From contig NZ_CP030118.1 in NCBI RefSeq assembly GCF_006968745.1, forward strand, positions 2,120,654 to 2,184,653: a DNA stretch of 64,000 bases, written 5' to 3'. Made by a program: the position numbers and the translations under genes. The notes beneath the pieces are model-generated. The model was not told the DNA's origin. It was given only the letters and a program-made list of their open reading frames with translations, and did no database searches. This DNA comes from Brasilonema sennae CENA114. Lineage in GTDB: Bacteria; Cyanobacteriota; Cyanobacteriia; Cyanobacteriales; Nostocaceae. Positions within the stretch are counted from its first letter, which is position 1; each line of letters opens with the position of its first letter. Positions 29,174 through 40,760 of this stretch are shown here, piece by piece.

Positions 29174-29575
29174 CTACAAACCCACTAATTCATGCGATTC
29201 AAAATCTGTGAGTTGTTGAGCTATTGTGAGTCTTGCTTGCAATTTCGCTACGCTAAGCAGGTTGCGCAGATATTCTAAATGGGCAACAGCATTTGCCTTT
29301 TCGGTAGTTAATTGTATTAGGGTGTCCATCGCCTTTTGGTATTCTTGATTAACAAGTAACACTTCAAAACGACGAGATTTGCGTTGAGCATCATTTTTCA
29401 AATCCATATCAAAGGCGGCGGCGCGATCGGCATTACCTTCAAACCGATTAATTTGCAGCTGAACTGCCATTAATTGAGAGTCTACTTTATTTACTCTTTG
29501 GGCAGCTTGAGCGATGTCTTCGACAAGGGCTGTGCCCAACGCCGCTGGATAATGATTCAGTTGGTTTGTTAACAT
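29174..29575 (-). CDS. Conserved-looking hypothetical coiled-coil protein
   Basis: 133 residues from the ATG at 29575 (a longer frame reaches 29608; neither has a clear ribosome binding site). The sequence is helical and charged, with heptad-like stretches (VEDIAQAAQRVNKVDSQLMA; NQEYQKAMDTLIQLTTEKA) and no membrane segment or known motif. It precedes no related gene; the small hypothetical upstream on the same strand may be its operon partner. Confidence 0.55.
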   Translation of the reverse strand: MLTNQLNHYPAALGTALVEDIAQAAQRVNKVDSQLMAVQLQINRFEGNADRAAAFDMDLKNDAQRKSRRFEVLLVNQEYQKAMDTLIQLTTEKANAVAHLEYLRNLLSVAKLQARLTIAQQLTDFESHELVGL

Positions 29576-29683
29576 AGATGAATTGTGTTTACGCAATCTT
29601 ACATACAAAATAGCAAAGACATGGTAAAGAGTGGCTACGGTAAACGGGAAAGGTGAGGGAGTATTTTCTCCCCCGATCTCCCT

Positions 29684-29950
29684 TTACGCTGCTTCCCTCA
29701 GTTGAGGCGCTTGGATAGTCACCTCCCCAATATTTAAGGAAAGCTGTTCAGCGTGAGGTACCGCAGCTTGCTCTAATACTTGAACTTCAATATTCACACT
29801 GACTAAATAACTGCCTGTATCAGCACCAACTGCTTCAGCGACTAACTTGGCAATATCTGGGCGTTTAGCAGTCAATGGGTCACGTAAAATACACCGATCC
29901 CATTCATGCTTAGCAGTCGGATTAAGGCTGAGAATATAGTGCTTGATCAT
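29684..29950 (-). CDS. Small hypothetical protein
   Basis: 88 residues from the ATG at 29950 (alternative at 29971). It begins MIKHYILSLNPTAKHEWDRC and has a predicted alternating strand pattern in YLVSVNIEVQVLEQ. No domain is recognised. It lies 108 bp upstream of the coiled-coil gene on the same strand. Confidence 0.5.
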   Translation of the reverse strand: MIKHYILSLNPTAKHEWDRCILRDPLTAKRPDIAKLVAEAVGADTGSYLVSVNIEVQVLEQAAVPHAEQLSLNIGEVTIQAPQLREAA

Positions 29951-30122
29951 AGGACAAACCGTTGAACCCATCTCAGAAGGCTGTCACAAACCCGTTTTGT
30001 ACTTTACTGGGCTTTGTGAACGCTATCTTAATTATAGTATATTTGTACTAAAAATGCGAGTGAGATCGGCTTGGTTATTAGTGATTGCACTACTAACCAC
30101 TAACAACACATCCTATAGCTTG

Positions 30123-31727
30123 TCACGGAAGAAAAATGGAAATTCCGGCTTGGTCAAAGGCGATTTTTAAGCGACGGCGATACTCTCTTGCTACACTCCA
30201 TTGCTTGAGGGGTTGTGTTTTAATCCATACACGAATCAAGAAACCTTTCTCAGCAACAGCAAAATTATCTATTCCCAAAACTTGAGGTGTTTCCAGAATT
30301 TGATGATCCCATAGCGGATCTTCATCCATGTCCACACCAACTTTTTGAATTAATTTTATCGCCTGGTCAACATCAGTTTGGTATGCAACTGGGATAGTTA
30401 AATCGGCTCTTGACCAGCGACTGGAAAGATTGGCAACTACTTTGATTTCACTGTTAGGAATCGTAATTAAGCGCCCTTCTCCATCCCGCACTTGGGTCAT
30501 CCGCAGATTCAAGTTTTCGACCAAACCACCGACAGTTCCAACTGTAATATAATCACCTAAGGCGTATTGGTCTTCTAGAATAATCAAAAAGCCATTTATC
30601 GCATCTTTAATCAGACTTTGGGATGCCAGGGACACTGCAACACCAACTAGACTTGCACCTGCTAGCAAAGGAACTAGTTCTACACCCAAAGCCCCCAAAG
30701 CTAGCAGAGTACCAACTACTATACAGGTAATGGTGGCGATACTTTTGCTAACGCCAGAAATAGTAGAAACTCGCAATTGTATACGTTCGGGAGCTTCTGG
30801 AGTCAATAAGACAGCACTATTGACTAAAGCAGAACTGAAGCGGTCAATCAAGGCATAGCTCAGACGTATTACCACATAAGTTCCCAGAGCGACAACACCC
30901 AATGTCAACGGAATTTTTGCCCCAACCATAATCCATCCCTGAAGCGCTCGTGTGTAGGGAAATAAACCCAGTATATAAAGACTTCCACCCCCCCAAATCG
31001 TTGCTTGGGCTAGCTGATACAGCCGCCTCTTGACCTCTGTAATATGTTTATGTTCTTGTTGATTTAGCTGTATCGTAATCGGTCTAGTTGCTGCTGAAGC
31101 CGTGGTAACAGGCTCTGCCTTATATTTTTTGCGACGGTGTTGGTAAGAATAAACCCCCCAACTAAGAACAATCATCGCCACTCCAGCAGCTCCAGCAATT
31201 TGACCCTGTTGAATTAAAGAGTTACTTTCTCGCTCCTGCTTTGCGCGTTTCAAACCTTGTTGCAACTTTTCAACGATTTGCTTTGCAACTGTATCGACAG
31301 TATCCTGTTGTTGCAGACTGGCATCGTAGTCATTGACGGTCATCAGGTATTGACCATTAAGAAGAATTATTGCAGTTTCAGTTACAGTCGTTTTTCCGTT
31401 CTTAGTCGTTGATTTCTTTTCAGGTGTAATCTGTACATTAAGTTCTGCATCAGATTTTTGAAAGTACTCCTGACTTTGTTGATCCAACCTTTGTTGGATA
31501 TCTTGTAAACGCTTTGTCAAGTTCCCTTTTGGTGCCGCTATCTGAAACAAACCCCTACCATCCAAATTAACCCAACCTTTTTCTGGTGCTTTTTCTAATT
31601 CATTAATCAAAAAGTTAGGAGTTTGTAGGTTAGGTAAAAAGGGAATCTGCTGCGCTGTAGCTTTTGGCATCGTGCCAACAGTGATCACTATTGAAGAAAA
31701 AGCGATCGCCACAAATTGAAAGCGCAA
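30123..31727 (-). CDS. MscS-family mechanosensitive channel with periplasmic N-terminal domain
   Basis: 534 residues. A signal peptide (MRFQFVAIAFSSIVITVGT, cleavage near ATAQQ) leads into a ~150-residue extracytoplasmic domain. Then come membrane helices from about 170 on and the MscS core: the pore-lining helix is LLAGASLVGVAVSLASQSLI, followed by DAINGFLIILEDQYALGDYITVG of the beta domain. The start is TTG, placed six bases after a perfect AAGGAGG; no ATG lies nearby. It would release solutes on hypo-osmotic shock. A 10-bp inverted repeat follows its stop (around 30073-30106). Confidence 0.88.
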   Translation of the reverse strand: MRFQFVAIAFSSIVITVGTMPKATAQQIPFLPNLQTPNFLINELEKAPEKGWVNLDGRGLFQIAAPKGNLTKRLQDIQQRLDQQSQEYFQKSDAELNVQITPEKKSTTKNGKTTVTETAIILLNGQYLMTVNDYDASLQQQDTVDTVAKQIVEKLQQGLKRAKQERESNSLIQQGQIAGAAGVAMIVLSWGVYSYQHRRKKYKAEPVTTASAATRPITIQLNQQEHKHITEVKRRLYQLAQATIWGGGSLYILGLFPYTRALQGWIMVGAKIPLTLGVVALGTYVVIRLSYALIDRFSSALVNSAVLLTPEAPERIQLRVSTISGVSKSIATITCIVVGTLLALGALGVELVPLLAGASLVGVAVSLASQSLIKDAINGFLIILEDQYALGDYITVGTVGGLVENLNLRMTQVRDGEGRLITIPNSEIKVVANLSSRWSRADLTIPVAYQTDVDQAIKLIQKVGVDMDEDPLWDHQILETPQVLGIDNFAVAEKGFLIRVWIKTQPLKQWSVAREYRRRLKIAFDQAGISIFLP

Positions 31728-33705
<1,978 letters not shown>

Positions 33706-33766
33706 GCGTAGCTTAGAGTTTTAGAGGATCTAAAAGAGTGATCGCTCTTTGAGTATGACGAATGGT

Positions 33767-33798
33767 GGGATAGGCAAGTTGCTTATCCCGCTTTTTTT
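33767..33798 (+). terminator. Intrinsic terminator of ahcY
   Basis: An 11-bp stem (GGGATAGGCAA / TTGCTTATCCC, one G-U pair in RNA) at 33767-33789 is followed by GCTTTTTTT. Confidence 0.85.
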
Positions 33799-33840
33799 GC
33801 AAGGTAGCGATCGCCCAGAAGCAATCCTAGCAAAAACACC

Positions 33841-34035
33841 TGGCGAATAGAATTCGCAGCTACACAAGCGAAGTCCGCCTGCGCGGACTACTCCCTTCCC
33901 GCCAGAAGATTACCTATTAAAAACCGCCAAGAACGCCAAGGTTCAGAATCGGTAATTTTGTACCGGGAAGGGAGTAATTACAGCCTGCGTAGGCAGGCTT
34001 TGTTTGTATAGCCCCAGACTTCCAGTCTGCGGGCA
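33841..34035. repeat. Nested inverted-repeat element
   Basis: Outer modules in opposite orientation (GAAGTCCGCCTGCGCGGAC on the left, GCCTGCGTAGGCAGGC with GTTTGTATAGCC on the right) surround a perfect 13-bp pair: TACTCCCTTCCCG at 33889-33901 and CGGGAAGGGAGTA at 33964-33976. A further GATTACC/GGTAATT pair lies inside. It fills the gap between ahcY and the convergent truncated ATPase. Confidence 0.75.
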
Positions 34036-34138
34036 ATTTGCACATTTGGGATGCTCCCCTTATTCTCCGCCTTGTGTCTCCCGCTTGGGCCTACCGTTAC
34101 TCTTTTGTTCATTACTACCAGCACCTCTATCTTTGTCA

Positions 34139-35182
34139 TCAAGTTTCCTCTTCTAGCCGCTGTTCCACATACTTCTGAACTAAAGGCACTTGGAACTCAA
34201 CACCTTCTTTACACAAAATTTCTTTGCGCACGAGTTTTCGCACAGATGCTTTGTCTTGTGTTGTGGGCGTTTCTCCTTGAAGGAGACGCTGGAGTAAGTT
34301 GCGATCGCCCTCCGTAAAACCTGTCCACAATTCCCGAAAATACTGATCTCCCCGTTCCAGAACTGTGGGAATAACTGTCTCTACATCGTGTACAGTCGCT
34401 TTGATGGTAGCGGCGTCTCGCTTATTTTGCCTGATATCACGGTTCAGCAACTCCACCACTTCGTAACAGATGTCTAACAGTTGGGGTAAAACCAAACCGA
34501 GTTCTTTTGGCCGAGGTGAGGGAATCCAAGCGAGTTCTTCAGTCATATTTGCGATATCGCTGAGAGTTTGACAACTATTGAGGCGAGTAACAGCGATATT
34601 AGCCATTGCCTGAACTGCAACCTGCTGCTGGTTAGTAGAATTTATCAGGTAATCAATTGTTTCACGAGCAGCAATTGGGTTTTCTCGATAAGCCTCGACA
34701 ATTATCTCACCTATGAAAGGTAAGGGTAAGCGGGTGAGTTCGTCAAAGGAAGCTATCACCAGCATTAAACTGTTGCTATCCATCAAAGAGCGCAAGTTGT
34801 TATAAAACCCATCATCGAATTCGCTCTTGTTCTGAAATAATGTCTTAAAGTCATCCAAGCAAAGAACAGGCAATAAGTTTTGATTGTTATTTTGATTTTG
34901 GTTGTTATTTTGGTTTTGAATTTGATTTTTAAATTGTGCGATCGCCGTCGAAAATGCCAAGCGGTTCAGAGGGTTGACTTTCAAAGCAGTCATTAAACTT
35001 GGTATGGCTCGCACAGCAGGACGACGCAGCAACTCCTGCGCCACAGCGACATAGAAATCCTCTTCTCGTTGACACACAACACTTTGAAGCGACAGATAAA
35101 TCACCACATAACGGCTGGGATCTTGCACTCGCTGCTCCCAAGTCTGGAAAAATTGATACAGCAGCGAAGACTTGCCAATTCG
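34139..35182 (-). pseudogene. 5'-truncated AAA/NACHT-like ATPase
   Basis: The open frame ends after ~347 codons and reaches back only to a TAA immediately before RIGKSSLLYQFF, the end of a Walker A motif. The glycine-rich start of the P-loop and the expected N-terminal ~80 residues are missing. The rest has the Walker B-like LLPVLCLDDFKTLF after a low-complexity NQ-rich stretch (QNQNNNQNQNNNQN). The break coincides with a perfect inverted repeat at 35171-35194. Beyond it, on the + strand, an apparent C-terminal tail of another gene (WQERLREFVDKLISDVPRNE, 35188-35250) begins. I infer a deletion or inversion that joined two gene fragments head to tail. Confidence 0.65.
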
Positions 35183-35310
35183 TTAATTGGCAAGAACGGC
35201 TAAGAGAATTTGTTGACAAACTTATCTCAGACGTACCCAGAAATGAGTAGCAATGGGTGTAGGGGGTAGGAATTAAGTTACAGTTGCGAACCCGCGTTGC
35301 GGCTCAATTC

Positions 35311-35358
35311 CTCACCCCTACACCCCTACACCCCTACACCCTTACACCCTTACACCCG
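35311..35358. repeat. CCCCTACA heptamer/STRR array
   Basis: Six or more degenerate CCCYTACA units in tandem just after the stop of the chemoreceptor gene (- strand). Confidence 0.85.
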
Positions 35359-35372
35359 CCCCTAGTGGTGGA

Positions 35373-37661
35373 TCAATTCTGCTCACCTATTTTGAACACA
35401 CCAACAGACTTTTGCAATTCCTGCGCTACCTCTAAAGTTTTCTGTAGAGAACCTGATACATTGTAAGAGAAATCCGAAGTGCGTTCTGAAACTTTGGCAA
35501 TATCGCTCATCAAAATAGCCACAGTACTAGAAGTCTGAGCTTGAGATATTGTTGTATTTGAAATCAATTGCAGTAATTGGTCAATCTGGCGAGACACCTG
35601 TGAAATTTTCGCAAGGCTAAGTTTGGCATCTTTGACAAGATTTGCTCCCTCCAAGACTTCGCTTCTTCCAAACTCCATAGCCTTAACCACATCGTTAGTT
35701 TCGACTTGGATGTTCTCTAAGATTTGTTGAATTTCTAGTGTTGCTTGGGCAGACTGCGCAGCTAATTGACCAATTTCGTCTGCCACCACACTTAACCCGC
35801 GATTTTCATGACCTGCTCGTGATATCTCTAAACTAGCGTTGATCGATAACAAGTTGGTTTGCAAGGCGATTTGGTTAATCAATGACACAACTTTGGAAAT
35901 TTGTTGGGAAGATTGACCAAGACGATTTACCTTGTCAGCTGTTTGTGTGACTGTATGTTGTAAATTCAAGATACTTTTGACAGTGCGATCCATTGCTACT
36001 TCACCCTCTGTAGCTATGTCAGAAGCGATCTCAGCAACTTCTGCCGCTTGATGGGCGCTATCTGCCACTGCTTGAATTGAGAGGGACATTTGATTAATCT
36101 CTGCAACGGTGCGGGTAATCTCTTGAGCTTGTTCGAGGGCTTCACTTGCCAGTTGCTGGGTGGCATTTGAGTTTTCTCCAACGGAAACATTCACCTGTTC
36201 GGCAGCTTTTTTAACAGCAGTGACGATTTGTCGTAAGTTTTCGATGATAGAGTTAAAAAAATCAGCTATTGTACCAATCTCACCTGCACTCACCTCAGCC
36301 CTGACAGTTAAATCACCATTAGAAGCCGCTTCAATACTATTGATCATTTGTATCAATTTTTTCTCAAGTGCTTCTTTTTGTTGACGTTGATCCTGCGAAA
36401 CAGCCTCAACTTGTTCTAGCAGAGTCGCTTGATCTAGAGCAAATCCAACTTGGATTGCTAACTGTGCGAATAAATTGATTTCCCACTCTTGCCAAGCACG
36501 AGGTTTTTTACACTCATGAGCAACCAGTAAGCTAATCAGCTGCTTTCCTTGAAAAACTGGTGCGATTAAACTTGCCTTGACTGCAAATTTTTCTAAAGTT
36601 TTTATGTGACAAACTGTAAATCCGGCTTGGTAGATGTTATCAATAGCACGCACGCGACCATTTTTGTAGTGTTGTATGTAATGCTCACTCAAACAGGGAT
36701 CATTCATCTGTGTATCGATCATTTTTGCCCAACCAGCAGCAATAGATTCTGATACGATATTTCCACTTCCTACATCGTTAAAGCGATATACGACTACTCG
36801 CTCAGTTGCAAGTAAGTTTCGGATTTCTTCAACTGTTGTCTGGAGGATATCTTGCTGTTTTAAAAATTGACGAATCCGCAGGGTGATTTCTGTAAAGATT
36901 TGTGTTCGCTTGACTTCAGCTTCTTGGCGAGAAGAGTGTTCTGCTTGTTCGGTGACTAGAATCTTGAGTTTCTCTGCCATCAAGTTGATTGCAGGACCTA
37001 AAGAAGCGAGTTCGTCTTCTTCTGCATCAATTTGGGGTTCTCCTGAACCTGGTTTTCTGAGCACATTAGTTGTATTCAGGATTGGACTTATGCACCATTG
37101 AACTAAAAAAACAGCGATCGCAACTACCAAAGCTCCTATCATTCCAATCCAAAGTAGCATGCTTAGGAATGAGTCTTGTTGGTTGGCAGATGTAGTAACT
37201 TTATTTACAGCAAAGATCACCTCTGAATTTAAGTTTGGCAAAACTCTTGGTGTTCTCCAAACCACGTAGTTTGTTAACTGGTATGCACTATCGATTATGT
37301 AGCGATTTAAGACTGCTTGCTGTTGTTCAAAAGTATTATGCCGTACCAGAGGATTTACCAAAATCAGTAGAGCAGCCGCTATTTGAATTTTTTGATCATC
37401 CTCAAGGATCGCTTGAGGTACCTCATTTGCTATAGCAGAGGTTTTGGTTTGTTGAACTTCGGTTATTTCCTGACTAATCGATTGATTCCCAAAGTTATGA
37501 GGCGTTGTCCTAACAGCCAGTAATGGAAGTGTGCCAATCGTAATAGCTAAAGCTGTCACTTTTAAGACAATACTTTTTCTAATAACTTTAACAATACAAG
37601 TACAATCAAGCTTCCGTGAAGGCGCTAGATTTCGCTCGTCGTATCGACGATTCTTCAACAT
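35373..37661 (-). CDS. Methyl-accepting chemotaxis protein with GAF domain (possible phototaxis receptor)
   Basis: 762 residues. Order: membrane segment near 32-50, extracytoplasmic stretch, membrane segment near 168-190, HAMP (about 190-240), GAF (about 250-430), HAMP-like (about 435-490) and a C-terminal MCP signalling domain. The hairpin region reads NQIALQTNLLSINASLEISR. In the GAF domain Cys351-His352 (AGFTVCHIKTLEKFAVKASL) falls where cyanobacteriochrome GAF domains carry their bilin-binding Cys-His. It would signal through CheA/CheW to type IV pili, like PilJ/PixJ proteins. No che genes are adjacent. Whether bilin binds is unproven. Confidence 0.9.
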   Translation of the reverse strand: MLKNRRYDERNLAPSRKLDCTCIVKVIRKSIVLKVTALAITIGTLPLLAVRTTPHNFGNQSISQEITEVQQTKTSAIANEVPQAILEDDQKIQIAAALLILVNPLVRHNTFEQQQAVLNRYIIDSAYQLTNYVVWRTPRVLPNLNSEVIFAVNKVTTSANQQDSFLSMLLWIGMIGALVVAIAVFLVQWCISPILNTTNVLRKPGSGEPQIDAEEDELASLGPAINLMAEKLKILVTEQAEHSSRQEAEVKRTQIFTEITLRIRQFLKQQDILQTTVEEIRNLLATERVVVYRFNDVGSGNIVSESIAAGWAKMIDTQMNDPCLSEHYIQHYKNGRVRAIDNIYQAGFTVCHIKTLEKFAVKASLIAPVFQGKQLISLLVAHECKKPRAWQEWEINLFAQLAIQVGFALDQATLLEQVEAVSQDQRQQKEALEKKLIQMINSIEAASNGDLTVRAEVSAGEIGTIADFFNSIIENLRQIVTAVKKAAEQVNVSVGENSNATQQLASEALEQAQEITRTVAEINQMSLSIQAVADSAHQAAEVAEIASDIATEGEVAMDRTVKSILNLQHTVTQTADKVNRLGQSSQQISKVVSLINQIALQTNLLSINASLEISRAGHENRGLSVVADEIGQLAAQSAQATLEIQQILENIQVETNDVVKAMEFGRSEVLEGANLVKDAKLSLAKISQVSRQIDQLLQLISNTTISQAQTSSTVAILMSDIAKVSERTSDFSYNVSGSLQKTLEVAQELQKSVGVFKIGEQN

Positions 37662-37997
37662 TGTTTTACCTGTTAAATATGTAATTTTACTGAAAATATC
37701 TCTTTAAGTAGTTCGTATCGTAACAATACTGAACAAGATAACAGTGTGATCATAATCACTAAAAAATAGTGACAGACGTACTGTTATGAACCACTGTCAT
37801 TTGCTACTTCTTAAGTCGGTGCCTGCCCGGTTTCTTTCGTCGTTTACATTGTAGCTGCGTATCACATAACATGCTAGTACACGACTACTTCTTTAGACGA
37901 AAATTTACTAATATATTTTGTAAAAGAATCCCAATATCTGCTGTAATCTTAGTTTAGCAATGTATACCTTATCAGACGATACACTTAAGAAATTTCC
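37662..37997. other. Divergent promoter region
   Basis: 336 bp between the divergent chemoreceptor and membrane-sensor genes. AT-rich, with no palindrome I would call an operator. Confidence 0.4.
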
Positions 37998-38936
37998 ATG
38001 AGAAGAAATAGGATTCCTGTTCAATTGGTTTGGGCAGTAGTCGTCATCTGTGTACTGCCTAGCTTGCTGAATCTATTGGGAGTAGATTTTGGTTCGCCCT
38101 CACAGACTTTTGACGTCTTAGTGTCAAATATAACTAAAGACAAAGTGATTGATGTTATGCACCACACTTTATCTGGGAGTTTTACGCACACTATCTTAGA
38201 GTGGAGTGCGTTTTGTACAGCAATCTTCACAGTAATTTTATCTTTGATACACTTCTATCTTAAGGCTGATGTCGTTACTCCGATCATTGGCATAGCACTT
38301 TTTAGCTCTGGATGCATGGATGCATTTCACACTTTGGCAGCTGATAGATTAATTCAGGGTGTCGCAGATAACCAGAATCTCATCCCCTTCACTTGGGCAA
38401 TCTGCCGACTTTTCAATGCTCTGATTCTGCTTGGTGGAGCAGGCTTTTTTTTGATTGCTCAGCCAGTGAGATGGAAAAGGGGTATCAGTTTGGTGGTACT
38501 TTCGAGTCTAGTTTTTGGTGTCATTGCTTTTTGGGTTGTATCTATCTGCGCCCGCAGCGCAACTCTACCGAAAACCATATTTCCTAACTCTATAGTGACT
38601 CGTCCGTGGGACATTGCTCCACTGTTACTATTTATCTTTGCAGGTTTTGTTGTTTTCCCTCGCTTTTACAACAAATATCCAAGTTTGTTCTCTCATGCGC
38701 TGATTATCAGCGTTATTCCCGAAGTAGCCACTCAACTCCATATGGCTTTTGGTTCAAAAGAACTGTTTGACAACCATTTCAACATTGCCCATTTTCTCAA
38801 GATTATTGCTTACTTAGTGCCGTTTATCGGATTGATTTTGGACTATATACGAACTTATCGAGAAGAGGCAGATACAGCTAAGGAGTTAAAACAAGCTATG
38901 GGGGTGTTTAATTCTATTTTGAGTGAGTCTCGTTGA
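37998..38936 (+). CDS. Orphan MASE-type membrane sensory module
   Basis: 312 residues with seven or eight hydrophobic helices and the signature-like SSGCMDAFHTLAADRL in the middle, as in membrane-associated sensor (MASE) domains that normally precede histidine kinase or GGDEF domains. The protein ends just after a short coiled linker (TYREEADTAKELKQAMGVFN), where an output domain would begin, so it is either a stand-alone sensor or a truncated kinase. The frame is clean to its stop and nothing in the next 100 bp continues the protein. It is divergent from the chemoreceptor. Confidence 0.65.
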   Translation: MRRNRIPVQLVWAVVVICVLPSLLNLLGVDFGSPSQTFDVLVSNITKDKVIDVMHHTLSGSFTHTILEWSAFCTAIFTVILSLIHFYLKADVVTPIIGIALFSSGCMDAFHTLAADRLIQGVADNQNLIPFTWAICRLFNALILLGGAGFFLIAQPVRWKRGISLVVLSSLVFGVIAFWVVSICARSATLPKTIFPNSIVTRPWDIAPLLLFIFAGFVVFPRFYNKYPSLFSHALIISVIPEVATQLHMAFGSKELFDNHFNIAHFLKIIAYLVPFIGLILDYIRTYREEADTAKELKQAMGVFNSILSESR

Positions 38937-39069
38937 TCAGTAGAGGATGTGTAGGTTGAACAACAGAACGTGCTACGTCATGGGAATTGTACAAAGCGAT
39001 CGCGCTTAGGTAGGCTTTAGGGTTGGGGTGAGGAAGAAACAATACTCTTTACCCCTTAATCTTCCGTAT

Positions 39070-40605
39070 TTACAACCGTTGAAAGCTACACTGGTTACCA
39101 TTTTTCTCGACACGAAATAATTCAATATCGTCACTGTTATTAGGCTGCATTCGGTCTCCATTAGAGTCAAACTTAATTTGCCCTGTGTAGCCTTTAATGT
39201 TTAGATTCTTCAAATCGAAATACTGTTTTTAATATATTAAAAGCAACTTATGGAAGAAATGCTTCTTGAAGAGTAAATGCAAAAAGAAATGCTTCTAGCT
39301 TCAGTCAAAACCCTTCCAGCAGTTGTAATAATTTCTGCGTCGCTCATGCCTCTACGACAATCTTCATCATGCCCAATCGCTTTTAACAAGTCGTCGATGA
39401 TAGCATAGACGCTAATTATTTCACTTAGCATATACCCCTCCAAATGTTCTTCCTGGAGGGGATTTTATTGCTTAAGTGACTATATGCGATCGCCCACAAG
39501 AGTAACTAGCAACTTGGGTTAGTATCACTACCGATAATCGGGAATCCATACTTTTTAGCTGCATCAAACAAATTTAAACTTGACTCACGTCTTCCAACAT
39601 TCGGGATAAGAACAACCGCTGCTGCACCTCTTAGACGTGCATTTATATCATTGCGTCTATCTAAATCAAGCTCTACAACATCTCTTTGCCCTCGAAGCAA
39701 ATCTGTAACTTCTTTCTTTAAAGACACTACATAAGGATCATTTACGTAACCGATAATGACCTTCTTTTCCTGGTCATGCTCAGCATTCTTCTTTATATAT
39801 TCGGCTATTTTTTTGGCAATTGATTTATTAGTGGGGCAAACTCTGAATATATAATTTCACCATCAGTCAAGTTTCCGGGACGAATATTTACTGCTGTACT
39901 AGTCGGAGATATTAAGACTAATTTATTTTTATTATAAAAATTAACAGCATTTATTGTTAAACTGCTAAAAGCGTGACCAACAACACCTACAATTTCGGGT
40001 TGCACCTTTTTCAAACTGTTAATAATTGGTTCAGCAGTATTCGTATCATTTTTATCATCTGCTATAAAAACTATGAATTTATGGTTATTTTTTTGATTGA
40101 ATTCTTTCTGAGCTATAGCAACACCTAAGTTGATTCCATCTGCTGATTCCTTTATTTCTTCTTTTAAAGAAGAATTTCTTGGATTAACAGGAATAGCAAC
40201 TGCTAAAATCTTAGGTCTATTTGGCTTTTGAGTTGACTGAGAAATCTCAATGGCATAATCTCGGTATACCTCAGCATTATTTTTATAAGTCAGTATTTCG
40301 GCATTATTTGTATTCTGTTCGTGAGCAGTAGTCAAGTTATTAACAGCCTGATTCAATAAAGGAATACCAGCAGCTACAGCATTTTTATCTTGCCCATTTC
40401 CAAATTTTGTGCACGCCTCTTGCAATTTCTTAGTTCCGCTTTGTGCTGGATCTAAGTTTCTATCGTTCTCATTTAAAATTTTGTCTCCATAACTTATATT
40501 GTCAGGAAGTCCTGTAGGACAAAGTGCAACTTCTGGGGATGAAGAAAGAATAGATATAATCCAAATTATGAGAACTATTCCTAAGCCTGTTAACATCAGC
40601 AGCAA
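39070..40605 (-). pseudogene. Broken gene for a membrane-anchored periplasmic ligand-binding (branched-chain amino-acid receptor type) protein
   Basis: Three fragments of one protein are visible on the - strand. 40605-39805 encodes a membrane anchor (LLLMLTGLGIVLIIWIISIL) and the first lobe of a type I periplasmic-binding fold (ADGINLGVAIAQKEFNQKNN; EIVGVVGHAFSSLT). A one-base frameshift near 39840 shifts to the frame that continues SIAKKIAEYIKKNAEH and VIIGYVNDPYVVSL down to 39506. The C-terminal end (GYTGQIKFDSNGDRMQ to SFQRL-stop) lies at 39235-39070. Between the last two sits an IS982 remnant, and ~80 residues are lost. The frame is also open upstream to about 40802 (Pro/Glu-rich linker), so a kinase-like N-terminus may once have preceded it. 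Confidence 0.7.
39237..39500 (-). mobile_element. Internally deleted IS982-family element
   Basis: The - strand begins a transposase MLSEIISVYAIIDDLLKAIG ... MSDAEIITTA (start near 39431), the typical IS982 N-terminus. It then jumps, after about 45 codons, to the family's C-terminus in another frame (LKLEAFLFAFTLQEAFLP-stop, ending 39248). The central ~220 residues with the catalytic core are deleted. A perfect 8-bp hairpin (CCCCTCCA/TGGAGGGG, 39437-39462) overlies the transposase start region. The element cannot move itself. Confidence 0.75.
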
Positions 40606-40760
40606 GAATTTTATTAGAGGGCGAGGCTGTACAAATCGACAAAATGAACGTATAAACCTTGAGAGTGGATTAGTAACTGGCTCAGGCGGTTCTATTGGAG
40701 GAGATACTACTGGTTCAGGCAGTTGTGGTTCTGGTTCAGATGCAATTAACTGCTTAGGAC

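Noticed and set aside
35311-35358. Repeat array considered as CRISPR
   Set aside because: Units are contiguous heptamers without spacers; CRISPR needs longer repeats with unique spacers. The same holds for the arrays at 25463, 29065 and 63370.
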